This document shows positions 26,128 through 33,707 of a stretch of 64,000 nt of DNA, piece by piece. The notes under the pieces are model-generated. The model was not told the DNA's origin and ran no database searches. It saw only the letters and a list, made by a program, of their open reading frames with translations. This DNA is from Streptomyces flavofungini. GTDB taxonomy: Bacteria; Actinomycetota; Actinomycetes; Streptomycetales; Streptomycetaceae. The position numbers and the translations under genes are program-made. Location of the stretch: contig NZ_CP128846.1 in assembly GCF_030388665.1 (NCBI RefSeq), forward strand, positions 4,228,501 through 4,292,500. The letters are read 5' to 3'. The number at the start of each line of letters is the position of its first letter. The first letter of the stretch is position 1.

Positions 26128-26628
26128 TCCCGCCCCCACTGACCAGCCCTCAGCGGCAGCCGCACCCCCGACCAGAGGCCCACCCGGCACCGCCCCCGCA
26201 GGCCCCGCCCGCGACCTGACCTCCAGCTCGAACGGCCCGAACTCCGCCGCCGCCGTCACATCCGACACCTCGCCCGCCACCGCGCACCGCACGATCCGCG
26301 TGTCCTGGGCCCGTGCCACCCGCTCGGCCCGCGCACACGCCTCCGCACGGCCCGCCGTCCAGTGGTCCGCCGCCGCCAACGCCGCCAAGTCGGCCGCGCC
26401 GCCCGCCCGATGACGGGCCACCGTCGCCTGCCCCATCGCCAGCACGACCCCCGCGACCGCGCACAGCAGGGCCATCACCACGACCGTCCACACCGTCGCG
26501 GCACCCCGGTCCGCACCCGCCCCGACCCCACCTGGTCCGGCCCCACCTGGTCCAGCCCCACCTGGCCCGGCCCCGCCCGGCCCGGATCCGCCCCCTGGTC
26601 GCCGACCTCCCGCAGGCCCCCGCCTCAC
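24568..26628 (-). CDS. Rv3654c-like TadE/TadG family protein, with abnormal stopless 3' extension
   Basis: Starts at GTG 26628, overlapping the TadE stop by 4 bases. After a Gly/Pro-rich N-terminus comes DRGAATVWTVVVMALLCAVAGVVLAM (one membrane helix), then RHRAGGAADLAALAAADHW and a CARAERVARAQ/RIVRCAV pair of cysteines. These are features of the helicase/secretion-neighbourhood TadE-like family, usually ~130-160 residues. Family-like sequence ends near 26160. There is no in-frame stop there, and the frame stays open to 24568, fully antisense to the helicase. A TGA lies in the next frame at 26150-26152, so a one-base frameshift would give a normal-length protein. Real product length is therefore uncertain; only the first ~155 residues are credible. 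Confidence 0.6.
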   Translation of the reverse strand: MRRGPAGGRRPGGGSGPGGAGPGGAGPGGAGPGGVGAGADRGAATVWTVVVMALLCAVAGVVLAMGQATVARHRAGGAADLAALAAADHWTAGRAEACARAERVARAQDTRIVRCAVAGEVSDVTAAAEFGPFELEVRSRAGPAGAVPGGPLVGGAAAAEGWSVGAGSGRGGVLQEGGEEADRAAFVQRVVAVAALGGLDAGGAPGLALAGGDGLAGGGEPGAGGVEGALGESGAAGVAVVHEDRRQQGVRVQGHGDAADVPAVAGGEEGQHADGGVFGCVQGPAEDLRVDAGGVELVLGDRPPHRAGAQGAGRQVELGLTQDLAGDELAAQEGDDLVGDLDGAVAEAAGAPGDLGVGVEDGDGGGVAGGGRVRRDGLLDEGDGVVQVQGPDEIGTALVEVDGAFVDGRVGGGGVDGAEEAAGALFDDLHGPAAPTADVREVGGALAAGPVPGLRAAAQQLRGLQLGEQVPGGRAEELEVVFGEREFRSGGAQVGGEDVGVVGVEDGRFDGLVEERLGMVDEIGVQRVVAGDEDRERALAGASGTARLLPEGGTGAGIAGDDDGVQARCVDAEFEGGGGGEAEEFAGVQGLFQGAALLGEIAAAVGGHATGQGAVDLGEAFLGDDGDQLGAAPGAHEGHGADALDGQVGQQVGGLRGGGATDRGALLAVEFGERRLPEGEDDLAAG

Positions 26629-27155
26629 GCCCCCACCCCCACCGTCTGCCCCACCGTCTCTTCCGCCATCGCCACGGCCTCCGCCCGCAGCCTCAGCCCG
26701 AGCCCCAGCGCCCGTGGCCCCGGCGACCGCGCCACAACCTCCACCCGGACCAGGTCACCGTCCCTGCTCACCGCCACACTCGCGCCGCGCGGTGCCGCCT
26801 GCCGGGCCACCGCGACCGCCGTGCCCCGCGGGTCCTGGCGGGCCATCGCCCGGGCCCCGGCCCGGGCCGCGTCCACGCACTGGATCTGCGCGGACGCGGC
26901 CAGCAAGGCCCACACGAGCGCCATCGTGAACAGCACCAGCGTCGGCAGCACCACCGCCGCCTCCGCCGTCACGTACCCGCCGTCACTCCGACCGCGACAC
27001 CGCCCGGCCCAGCGCCCAGAACCACCCTTGGAACCGGACTCGGAACACGATCCAGAACGGGCCTCAGGGCCGGTTCCGGAACCGGCCCCGGAACCGGAAC
27101 CGGACTCAGGGCCAGACTCGGGACCGGCCCCGGAACCAGCCTCAGAACTGGACAT
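26625..27155 (-). CDS. TadE family pilus-assembly membrane protein
   Basis: A 176-residue protein. The first ~55 residues are a Ser/Gly/Pro/Glu low-complexity stretch made of SGSGAGSGTGP-type units. The TadE signature follows: GGYVTAEAAVVLPTLVLFTMALVWALL, a pseudopilin-like hydrophobic helix after a Glu. Then comes VDAARAGARAMARQDP and a beta-rich domain. TadE-like pseudopilins belong to Flp/Tad type IVc pili. The start overlaps the end of the DUF4244 gene by 14 bases, and the stop overlaps the next gene by 4, so it is within one tightly coupled operon. The repetitive N-terminus (GAACCGG-type DNA repeats) probably evolved by slippage. Confidence 0.85.
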   Translation of the reverse strand: MSSSEAGSGAGPESGPESGSGSGAGSGTGPEARSGSCSESGSKGGSGRWAGRCRGRSDGGYVTAEAAVVLPTLVLFTMALVWALLAASAQIQCVDAARAGARAMARQDPRGTAVAVARQAAPRGASVAVSRDGDLVRVEVVARSPGPRALGLGLRLRAEAVAMAEETVGQTVGVGA

Positions 27156-27459
27156 CGAGTGCCCTCTCCACCACCGCCTGGAGCGCGGCCTTGACCGGTC
27201 CGCTCGTCACAACCTTGTAGAGCAACCCGGCGAACGCCACGGTCGCGATGATCCCCATGGCGTACTCGGAAGTGACCATTCCGGAGTCCCGCGCCACGCT
27301 CCGCGCCCTACCCCACATCCGGCCCGGCGGCCGCGCCGAGCTCTCCGAACTCACGCGACGCACCGGCCACTCCCACCGCATCCACCGCATCCACCGCGCC
27401 ATCCGCGTCACGTACCGCCGAGCGCGCGCACGCACCTTGCCCCACATTTCAACCCCCAT
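27142..27459 (-). CDS. DUF4244 Flp-pilin-like small membrane protein
   Basis: A 105-residue protein from ATG 27459. The basic N-terminal half (RARARRYVTRMARWMRW) is followed by the Flp-like core DSGMVTSEYAMGIIATVAFAGLLYKVVTSG, with Gly-Met/Thr-Ser-Glu-Tyr resembling the prepilin peptidase site and Glu5 of pilins, then a short tail ALQAVVERALDVQF. In actinobacteria DUF4244 proteins occupy the place of the Flp major pilin (M. tuberculosis Rv3656c/Rv3657c). The long basic leader before the cleavage-like site is typical of the Streptomyces version. It is preceded by a repeat-filled 330-base gap and could have its own promoter. Confidence 0.82.
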   Translation of the reverse strand: MGVEMWGKVRARARRYVTRMARWMRWMRWEWPVRRVSSESSARPPGRMWGRARSVARDSGMVTSEYAMGIIATVAFAGLLYKVVTSGPVKAALQAVVERALDVQF

Positions 27460-27788
27460 GGAATCTCTGTCAGTTGTTCGCGGCTGGTCCTTCACCGCTG
27501 GTTCTTCACCGCTGGTTCTTCACCGCTGGTTCTTCACCGCTGGTTCTTCACCGCTGGTTCTTCACCGCTGGTTTCTTGCTACTGGCACTTCGCTGCCGGA
27601 CTTCACAGCCAGCTCTTCGCTGCTGGCCGCTCGCTGCTGGCTACTGGCTGCTCGCCGTTGACTCTCCGAGAGCCGTGGTCTCGAAGCCGGTCGTGCGGTC
27701 CCGCGCCCCCGATGTCCTGGCACCCGTACGACATTTCGCCCAGGCGGCCCGCAGGACGCCCGTCCGCGCACCGGGGCGCGGACCCGCC
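27460..27788. repeat. Gap with 14-bp tandem repeat between tadC and the pilin gene
   Basis: CTGGTTCTTCACCG is repeated six times in register from 27484 to 27567 (the first copy has one change). It then decays into related CTGG/CTGCTGG-rich sequence to about 27660. The remaining ~130 bases next to the tadC stop hold no gene. Because this is the only wide gap in the Tad operon and lies upstream of the pilin gene, the repeat may influence pilin expression. Confidence 0.85.
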
Positions 27789-28775
27789 TCACTGCCCGCT
27801 CATCAGGCCCCCGGCCAGGCCGATCACCACCGGCACCACCCCGATCGCGAGGAACGCAGGCAGGAAGCACAGGCCCACCGGTGCCGTCATCTGGACCGCG
27901 GCGCGCCGGGCCCGGGCCGTCGCCGTGCGTCCCTGTTCGGTCCGGCAGTCCGCGGCGAACCGGGCGACAGGGCCGGCTGCGGGCGAGCCTGACTCCGTGG
28001 TGCGCTCCAGGAGGCGGGCCAGCGCGTCGGCGCCCGGTATCTCGCCGACCCTCCGCCACGCGTCGGCCGGTGCGCCGCCGAGCCGTACCTGCGCCGCGCC
28101 CCAGGCGAGCCGTTCCCCGACAGGCCCTCCCAAGGACTCGCCCACGGCCTGGGCCGCCACCACGGGCCCGGCCCCGGCCGCCACACAGGCCACCAACAGG
28201 TCCGCTGCCAGGGGGAGTTGCCGGGCAGCACGGGCAGTGTCGGCCTCGTCCTTCCGGTCGGCGCCCGGCTGCATCCGCCACACGCAGCACCCCGCAGCCA
28301 CGCCCACCACGCATCCCGCGACCCCGCCGACCAGCGCCCACCCCGCGCCGACCACTCCGGCCACCGTCAGCCATCTCCGCGCCTGCGCCCGCCGCCCGGA
28401 CTCCGCGTCGCCCCAGCGCCGGAGCCACGCACGGCCGCCAAGCCCTTTACCGCCGAGCCCTTCACCGCCAGGCCCCGCGCGTCCTTCGCCGCGCCCTCGA
28501 CCCCATGACCGTCCCGGCCGGCCCCCGGCCCCCAGGAGGTCCATGGCCCGGCGCCCCACGGCCCGTTCCCGTCGTGCCGCCGCCAGCGTCAGCAGCAGCC
28601 ACGCCAGGGCCGCCGCCGACCACAGCACCGCCCCCAGGCTGTGGAGAACCCCGGCGCCGACGATCAGCCCGCCCGCCACCTCGTCAACCACCTCGTCAGC
28701 CATTCCGCCCGCGATCCGGCCCGTCGTCCCGTCCGCCACGCGGTCCGCCACCTGGTCTGTCGTCTCCACCGTCAC
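27789..28775 (-). CDS. TadC-like type II secretion F-domain membrane protein
   Basis: A 328-residue protein from GTG 28775, which overlaps the tadB stop by 4 bases like the other junctions in this operon. The open frame begins at 28814. It has an N-terminal hydrophobic segment (LHSLGAVLWSAAALAWLLLTL), a basic loop, a central membrane pair (TVAGVVGAGWALVGGVAGCVVGV), then the GspF/T2SSF domain LPLAADLLVACVAAGAGPVVAAQ with GGAPADAWRRV. It ends in the last membrane pair CFLPAFLAIGVVPVVIGLAGG. With TadB it would form the inner-membrane platform on which TadA drives pilin assembly. Confidence 0.85.
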   Translation of the reverse strand: MTVETTDQVADRVADGTTGRIAGGMADEVVDEVAGGLIVGAGVLHSLGAVLWSAAALAWLLLTLAAARRERAVGRRAMDLLGAGGRPGRSWGRGRGEGRAGPGGEGLGGKGLGGRAWLRRWGDAESGRRAQARRWLTVAGVVGAGWALVGGVAGCVVGVAAGCCVWRMQPGADRKDEADTARAARQLPLAADLLVACVAAGAGPVVAAQAVGESLGGPVGERLAWGAAQVRLGGAPADAWRRVGEIPGADALARLLERTTESGSPAAGPVARFAADCRTEQGRTATARARRAAVQMTAPVGLCFLPAFLAIGVVPVVIGLAGGLMSGQ

Positions 28776-29686
28776 CGCCCCTCCGCCTTCCGCATGATCC
28801 GCAGCGCCCACCACGCGCCCGCGCCCTCGAACAGCCCGCCCACGGCCAGGCAGCCGAGGCCCGGCCCCGTGTGCAGCAGCACCCGCAGCGGTTCGGCGCC
28901 GAGCGCGGCGCCGAGGAGCAGGCCGAGTACGGGAAGCCCGGCAAGCATCAGGGCGGTCGACCGGGCACCCGCCAACTGCGCGCGCAGGTCGGCCCGTTGG
29001 TCCCGCTCCGCGCGCAGCGCCCCTTCAAGGCGCTCCAGTCCGGCCGCGAGGCCCGCGCCCCGGTCCACGGCGACCCGCCAGCACGCCGCGAGTCCGAGGA
29101 GCCCTTCGGCGCCCGGCTCCAGGGCGGCCTGCCGCAACGCGCCGGGCACATCCCCGCCGAACCGCGCCGCAGCAAGCACCCCGGCCCGCGCACCGCCGAG
29201 GCCCCGGCCGACGCCCTCAGCCGACTCCGAGATCGACTCCGAGCCCACCCCCGAGCCCGCCCGCGCGCCCGCCTCCGCGGCCGTCCGCAGCGCCTGCCCC
29301 GGCTGCCGCCCCGCCCGCACCTCACCGGCGAGAGCGCCGCACAGGGTGATGACCGCGTCCGCCCTGCGATCCCGCTCGCGGGCGGCCTCCCTGGCCCGGC
29401 GCACCCGGCCGGCGAGGGGCATGCCGACCGCCCCCGCGACCAGGGGCAGCACGGACTCCCCGAGGAGCCCGACGGCCGCCCCGCCCACCAGGAGCCAGAC
29501 CTCGTGCCCGAGCCGCCCCCGTACCCGCGTGAGGCCCTGGCGCCACCGAGGCGCCGCCGCCGGACCGCGAGCCGGGAGGAGGGACCGTGCCCTCCGCAGC
29601 CCCCGGGAGGCCCGCACCCGCCCGCCGAGCAGCCACACCGAACCACCCGCGCACAGAGCGGCGCCGCACGCCGTCGCCGCGCTCAC
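28772..29686 (-). CDS. TadB-like type II secretion F-domain membrane protein
   Basis: A 304-residue protein. GTG 29686 overlaps the tadA stop by 4 bases; the frame itself is open far upstream to 31318 but antisense-like there. The N-terminal membrane segment (ACGAALCAGGSVWLLGG) is followed by a second around VWLLVGGAAVGLLGESVLPLVAG. The T2SSF domain follows with DAVITLCGALAGEVRAGRQPGQALRTAAEAG and ALRQAALEPGAEGLLGLAACWRVAV, then two terminal helices. It belongs with TadC as the inner-membrane core of the Flp pilus machine. Confidence 0.85.
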   Translation of the reverse strand: MSAATACGAALCAGGSVWLLGGRVRASRGLRRARSLLPARGPAAAPRWRQGLTRVRGRLGHEVWLLVGGAAVGLLGESVLPLVAGAVGMPLAGRVRRAREAARERDRRADAVITLCGALAGEVRAGRQPGQALRTAAEAGARAGSGVGSESISESAEGVGRGLGGARAGVLAAARFGGDVPGALRQAALEPGAEGLLGLAACWRVAVDRGAGLAAGLERLEGALRAERDQRADLRAQLAGARSTALMLAGLPVLGLLLGAALGAEPLRVLLHTGPGLGCLAVGGLFEGAGAWWALRIMRKAEGR

Positions 29687-30852
29687 GTCCCCGCCCCCCG
29701 CTCCGCGAACAGCGCGCTCAACCGCGGCCAGCCGCGCTCCCGGACGAAGCCCCGCTCGCCCCAGCGCAGCGCGGGCACCGTGGCCACCAGGCCCGAAGGG
29801 GCGCGCTCCAGGACCTGCACCTCGGCGATCCGGCGCCGCCCCGCCCGGTCCCGTACGAGATGGAGGACCACCGACAGGGCCGCGGCCAACTGGCTGTGCA
29901 GGGCCGCCCGGTCGAGCCCCGCGGCCGTGCCGAGGGCCTCGAGGCGGGCTGGGACGTCGGCGGCGGCGTTCGCGTGCACTGTGCCGCAGCCGCCCTCGTG
30001 CCCGGTGTTCAGCGCGGCCAGGAGGTGCAGCACCTCGGCGCCCCGCACCTCGCCCACCACCAGCCGGTCGGGGCGCATCCGCAGAGCCTGCCGCACCAGG
30101 TCGTCCAAGCCGACGCGGCCCGCGCCTTCCTGGTTCGCGGGCCGGGACTCGAGGCGCACCACGTGCGGGTGGTCGGGGCGCAGCTCGGCGGAGTCCTCGG
30201 CGAGGACGATCCGCTCGCCCGGTCCGACGAGGCCGAGCAGGGTGCTCAGGAGCGTCGTCTTGCCGCTGCCGGTGCCGCCGCTGATGAGGTACGACAAGCG
30301 GGCGTCGAGGAGGCGGCGCAGCACCCGCTCCCCGCCGGGCGGCACGGTGCCGGCCGCGACCAGTTCGGCGAGGGTGAAGGCGCGGGGCCGCACGACGCGC
30401 AGCGACAGGCAGGTGGAGCCGACGGCGACCGGGGGCAGCACCGCGTGCAGCCGGGTGCCGTCCGGCAGGCGGGCGTCCACCCAGGGCCTGGCGTCGTCCA
30501 GGCGCCGCCCGGCCACGGCTGCCAGCCGCTGGGCGAGGCGCCGCACCGCGGCCGGGTCCCGGAAGGAGACCCGCGTGAGCTCGAGGCCGCCGCCGCGGTC
30601 CACCCAGACGCGGTCCGGAGCGGACACCAGCACGTCGGTCACCGAGGGGTCGGCGAGCAGCGGCTCCAGCGGGCCCGCGCCCACGAGCTCGGAGCGCAAC
30701 TGCTCGGCCGCGCCGAGCACTTCGGCGTCGCCCAGGATGCGTCCCTGCGCCCGCAGGGCCTCGGCGACCCGGGCCGGGGTGGGCTCGGTGCCGTTCGCGG
30801 CGAGCCACTGCCGGACCCCGTCCAGCATGCGGGCGCCCACGACGGCGGTCAT
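29683..30852 (-). CDS. TadA-like pilus assembly/secretion ATPase (CpaF family)
   Basis: A 389-residue ATPase from ATG 30852, overlapping the Ssd stop by 4 bases. N-terminal domain: GPLEPLLADPSVTDVLV, as in CpaF/VirB11. Walker A is ISGGTGSGKTTLLSTLLG, the Asp box IVLAEDSAELRP and Walker B LVVGEVRGAEVLHLLAALNTGHEGG, followed by the His box GTVHAN. It powers assembly of the Flp/Tad filament or related secretion, with TadB and TadC downstream. Mycobacterial Rv3659c is the positional counterpart. Confidence 0.92.
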   Translation of the reverse strand: MTAVVGARMLDGVRQWLAANGTEPTPARVAEALRAQGRILGDAEVLGAAEQLRSELVGAGPLEPLLADPSVTDVLVSAPDRVWVDRGGGLELTRVSFRDPAAVRRLAQRLAAVAGRRLDDARPWVDARLPDGTRLHAVLPPVAVGSTCLSLRVVRPRAFTLAELVAAGTVPPGGERVLRRLLDARLSYLISGGTGSGKTTLLSTLLGLVGPGERIVLAEDSAELRPDHPHVVRLESRPANQEGAGRVGLDDLVRQALRMRPDRLVVGEVRGAEVLHLLAALNTGHEGGCGTVHANAAADVPARLEALGTAAGLDRAALHSQLAAALSVVLHLVRDRAGRRRIAEVQVLERAPSGLVATVPALRWGERGFVRERGWPRLSALFAERGAGT

Positions 30853-31961
30853 ACGCCCCCTCCCGTGCGGTCCGGAAGCTGCTCCCAGAAGGCCGCGCAG
30901 AACCGGGCCAGGGGCCCGCGCGGCGCGCCGCCGGGCGGCTGTCCGCCGCCGCGCGCGGCGGCGATGCCGTGCTCCCTGGGCAGTTCGCCGACGAGGGGCA
31001 GGCCGAGCAGCCGGGCCACCTCGTCCGCGTCGAGGCCGTCGCCGCCGGGCGGCCCGGGGGTGGTGACGAGCCGCAGGTCCCGCAGGACCATGCGCACGGC
31101 CGACGCGACCCGCCGGGCCCCGGCCACCGCGCGCAGCTCCGCCGGCACCACGAGCAGGCCGAGGTCCAGCTGCGCCAGTGCCTCCGCCATCGCCTCGTCC
31201 ACGCGGCGCGGCAGGTCGACGACCACGACGCCTCCACGTCTGCGGGCCGCCGCCAGGACGGCACGCACGGCTTCCGGGGCGATGGCCACCGTGTCGCCGC
31301 GGTCCCAGCTGAGGACACGCAGGTCGTGCAGGGCGGGCAGGGACTCCTCCAGGGCTCCGCCGCCGACCCGCCCCCGCGACTGGGCGAACGCGGGCCAGCG
31401 CAGCCCCTCGGCGGTCTCCCCGCCGAGCATCACGTCCAGTCCGCCGCCCAGCGGGTCGGCGTCGACGAGCATGGTGCGCCGTCCAGCGCGCGCCGCGGTG
31501 ACGGCCAGGGCGCAGGCCAGCGTGGAGGCCCCGGCGCCGCCGCGGCCGCCGATGAGGCCGACGGTCAGCGCGGGGCGTCCGACGCCCTCGGCGACGTCGG
31601 CGATGCGGTCCACCAGCCAGCGCTCGCCGTCGGGCAGCACGAGCACGTCGTCGGCGCCGATCTCCACGGCCCGCCGCCACACGCCCGAGTCGTCCTGGTC
31701 GCGCCCCACGAGCACGACCCCGCGGCGGCGTGCGGCGCCGCGCACCCGGTCGGCCGCGTCGTCCCCGACGAGGACGAGCGGTGCCGCCTCCCATCCGCCG
31801 CCGCGCTCGGGCACGCCGTGGTGCACCTCGGGTCGCGCTCCCGCCGCGGCGCACAGCCGCAGCAGGTCGTCCAGCAGGTCCACGTCCTCCGTGACGATCA
31901 ATGGTCCACCGGCGCGTCCTTCGGACGTCGGCGGTGTGTCGTACGCAATGACTCCAGCCAC
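30849..31961 (-). CDS. ssd: Ssd/TadZ-like (septum-site-determining) MinD-family protein
   Basis: A 370-residue protein starting at GTG 31961 (MAGVIAYDTPPTSEG); the frame extends to 32117 without coding character. An N-terminal receiver-like domain (PLIVTEDVDLLDDLLRLCAAAG ... VLVGDDAADRV) is followed by a ParA/MinD-type ATPase domain with deviant P-loop GGRGGAGASTLACALAV, TMLVDADPLGGGLD and VVVDLPRRVDEA. TadZ/CpaE proteins localise Tad machines. In M. tuberculosis the homologue Ssd (Rv3660c) affects septation. It is the first gene of the seven-gene Tad operon, and the 6C RNA is encoded just upstream on the same strand. Confidence 0.85.
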   Translation of the reverse strand: MAGVIAYDTPPTSEGRAGGPLIVTEDVDLLDDLLRLCAAAGARPEVHHGVPERGGGWEAAPLVLVGDDAADRVRGAARRRGVVLVGRDQDDSGVWRRAVEIGADDVLVLPDGERWLVDRIADVAEGVGRPALTVGLIGGRGGAGASTLACALAVTAARAGRRTMLVDADPLGGGLDVMLGGETAEGLRWPAFAQSRGRVGGGALEESLPALHDLRVLSWDRGDTVAIAPEAVRAVLAAARRRGGVVVVDLPRRVDEAMAEALAQLDLGLLVVPAELRAVAGARRVASAVRMVLRDLRLVTTPGPPGGDGLDADEVARLLGLPLVGELPREHGIAAARGGGQPPGGAPRGPLARFCAAFWEQLPDRTGGGV

Positions 31962-32487
31962 GATCTTCCGGCCCCCTCTCGCTGCAAGTCCTTCGAATGC
32001 GCGTGTGTGCGCATCCGGATCCGCGTCCGCGAAGACCGGCCAATGGAATCCGGCCAAGAACTCCACGAACGGAATCAAGCGTGGGGCGACGCCGGAAATG
32101 ATGTGGATCTTGGTCAATAACTGTGGAGAAGGCGTTGGCTGTGAATAACTCCTTCACCCATACCGGTGACGCCCCGGGCGCCTTCCGCAGCGCAGCCCAA
32201 CGGCTACGCACAGTGACGAATCTGGAGCGCACGACATCGACGTCGTTTCGGCGCGCGCGGCGCCACGACGATCGGAAAAGATCAGGAAAGGGCCCCCAAA
32301 ACCCATCCGGACATGCGACGACCCCCGCCGGGGGGGAGAGCGGGGGTCGTCCCCTCGGTCCGACTCGGGGGGGGAGGAGCCAGACCGGGTTAGCACGGTC
32401 GCGAACGATCCGTGACTTCCATGGTGTACCCGAGAGCCTTCTCAGGCAAACCCACGCGCCTCAGCTTACGCCGAATGGTGGGCGCCT
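31962..32487. other. Divergent intergenic region between ssd and HAD gene
   Basis: 526 bases without a protein gene. The central part encodes the 6C RNA on the minus strand. 31962-32160 is the ssd upstream region, somewhat AT-richer (TCAATAACTGTGGAG around 32116). 32390-32487 must hold promoters for both the 6C RNA and the rightward HAD gene. Confidence 0.55.
32318..32420 (-). ncRNA. 6C small RNA (B11/scr3559-type)
   Basis: The minus strand folds into two consecutive stem-loops with C-rich loops, the definition of the 6C RNA. The first stem is 32377-32387 paired with 32356-32366 (11 pairs, two wobble) with loop CTCCCCCCCC. The second is 32340-32350 paired with 32318-32328 (ACGACCCCCGC, 11 pairs) with seven consecutive C in its loop. 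In mycobacteria the 6C/B11 RNA lies upstream of ssd (Rv3660c) and next to the HAD gene Rv3661, exactly the layout here. The 5' end is uncertain: a weak TTGCCT/TACACC promoter pair around 32426-32452 would place it near 32415. It regulates trans mRNAs via its C-rich loops in M. tuberculosis. Confidence 0.88.
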
Positions 32488-33312
32488 ATGCTCAACCTTG
32501 TGGAAAACCACTCGTCGCCCCGCACAGCCGCGTTCTTCGACCTGGACAAGACGGTCATTGCGAAGTCGAGCACGCTCACCTTCAGCAAGTCGTTCTACCA
32601 AGGCGGGCTGATCAACCGCAGGGCGGTACTGCGAACCGCATATGCCCAGTTCGTGTTCCTCGCCGGCGGGGCCGATCACGACCAGATGGAACGGATGCGC
32701 GCGTACCTGTCCTCGCTGTGCCGCGGCTGGAACGTGCAGCAGGTCAAGGAGATCGTCGCGGAGACCCTGCACGACCTGATCGACCCGATCATCTACGACG
32801 AGGCGGCCTCCCTCATCGAGGAGCACCACACCGCGGGGCGCGACGTCGTCATCGTCTCCACCTCGGGTGCCGAGGTGGTCGAGCCGATCGGCGAACTCCT
32901 CGGCGCGGACCGGGTGGTGGCCACGCGGATGGTGGTCGGCGACGACGGCTGCTTCACGGGCGAGGTGGAGTACTACGCGTACGGCCCCACGAAGGCGGAG
33001 GCGATCCGGGAGCTCGCCGAGTCGGAGGGGTACGACCTGGAGCGCTGCTTCGCCTACAGCGACTCGGTCACCGACGTGCCCATGCTCGAGTCCGTCGGCC
33101 ATCCGTACGCCGTCAACCCGGACCGGGCACTGCGCCGCGAGGCCCTCGCGCGCGGATGGCCGATCCTCGACTTCCACCGCCCCGTGCGACTCAAGCAGCG
33201 GCTGCCCGCACCCCGCCGCCCCGCGCTCGTCGCGGCGGCAGCGGTCGGCGCCGCGGCGGCCACCGCGGGCCTCGTGTGGTTCGCCAGTCGGCGGCGCGCG
33301 GCAGCGAGCTGA
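32488..33312 (+). CDS. HAD-IB family phosphatase with C-terminal membrane anchor
   Basis: A 274-residue protein. HAD motif I is AAFFDLDKTVIAKSST, motif II is VVIVSTSGAEVVEP, and motif III/IV is YGPTKAEAIRELAE ... AYSDSVTDVPMLESVG. This is the SerB/CicA-like HAD-IB subfamily of phosphatases acting on small molecules or phospholipid-type substrates. The last ~30 residues (LVAAAAVGAAAATAGLVWFA then RRRAAAS) form a membrane helix with a basic end, so the enzyme is probably tail-anchored at the inner membrane. M. tuberculosis Rv3661 is the syntenic relative. GTG 12 bases downstream is an alternative start. Confidence 0.88.
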   Translation: MLNLVENHSSPRTAAFFDLDKTVIAKSSTLTFSKSFYQGGLINRRAVLRTAYAQFVFLAGGADHDQMERMRAYLSSLCRGWNVQQVKEIVAETLHDLIDPIIYDEAASLIEEHHTAGRDVVIVSTSGAEVVEPIGELLGADRVVATRMVVGDDGCFTGEVEYYAYGPTKAEAIRELAESEGYDLERCFAYSDSVTDVPMLESVGHPYAVNPDRALRREALARGWPILDFHRPVRLKQRLPAPRRPALVAAAAVGAAAATAGLVWFASRRRAAAS

Positions 33313-33707
33313 CCTCGCACTACGGGGGCGTGCGACATGGCGTTCCGGTGCGCCCCTGGAGGCGGCCGGAACCCTGCGCCCGATTCACCCTTGTTTGAAC
33401 CTAAAAGTAAAGAAGTGCAGCCAGGGCTTCCGCTTCCTCCAGGACAGGAGTACAAAGGAGTCAACGGCCCGCGAGACCAAGGACATCCGAGAGGATTACC
33501 TTTAACCGCATTGATTGGCCCCACGGACCGAAGCATGGTCACCGAGCACCCACGCGACGTCGACCCGTCGATTACGGGCCAGCCGCACCAGGTAACGGGC
33601 AAAGTTCCCGACCTGATGGGCAAACTTTCGAGGACGCTTGGTAACTCGATGGACATGCCAGCGGCGGTACGAATTCTCGTACCGCCGCATCCGTGTGCGG
33701 GGACCCC
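33313..33707. other. Gene-poor gap between convergent HAD and Fic-like genes
   Basis: About 395 bases. Short frames exist on both strands but lack the codon bias of neighbours. Around 33390-33415 (GTTTGAACCTAAAAGTAAAG) and 33495-33660 the GC content drops relative to the genome. It ends with the 12-bp hairpin terminator of the leftward gene. A small RNA or a decayed gene is possible, but I cannot support either. Confidence 0.4.
33661..33688. terminator. Terminator of the Fic-like gene
   Basis: A perfect 12-bp stem, GCGGCGGTACGA (33661-33672) with its complement 33677-33688 and a 4-nt loop ATTC, 20 bases past the stop of the leftward gene. It is GC-rich without a T-run, as usual in Streptomyces. 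Confidence 0.75.

Noticed and set aside
27484..27567. CRISPR array
   Set aside because: The 14-bp units are contiguous with no spacers, so this is a simple tandem repeat. The other arrays in the window also lack unique spacers.
29587..32148. Long + strand frames opposite the Tad operon
   Set aside because: Shadows of tadA/tadB/ssd, whose motifs and 4-base overlaps are clear on the minus strand.
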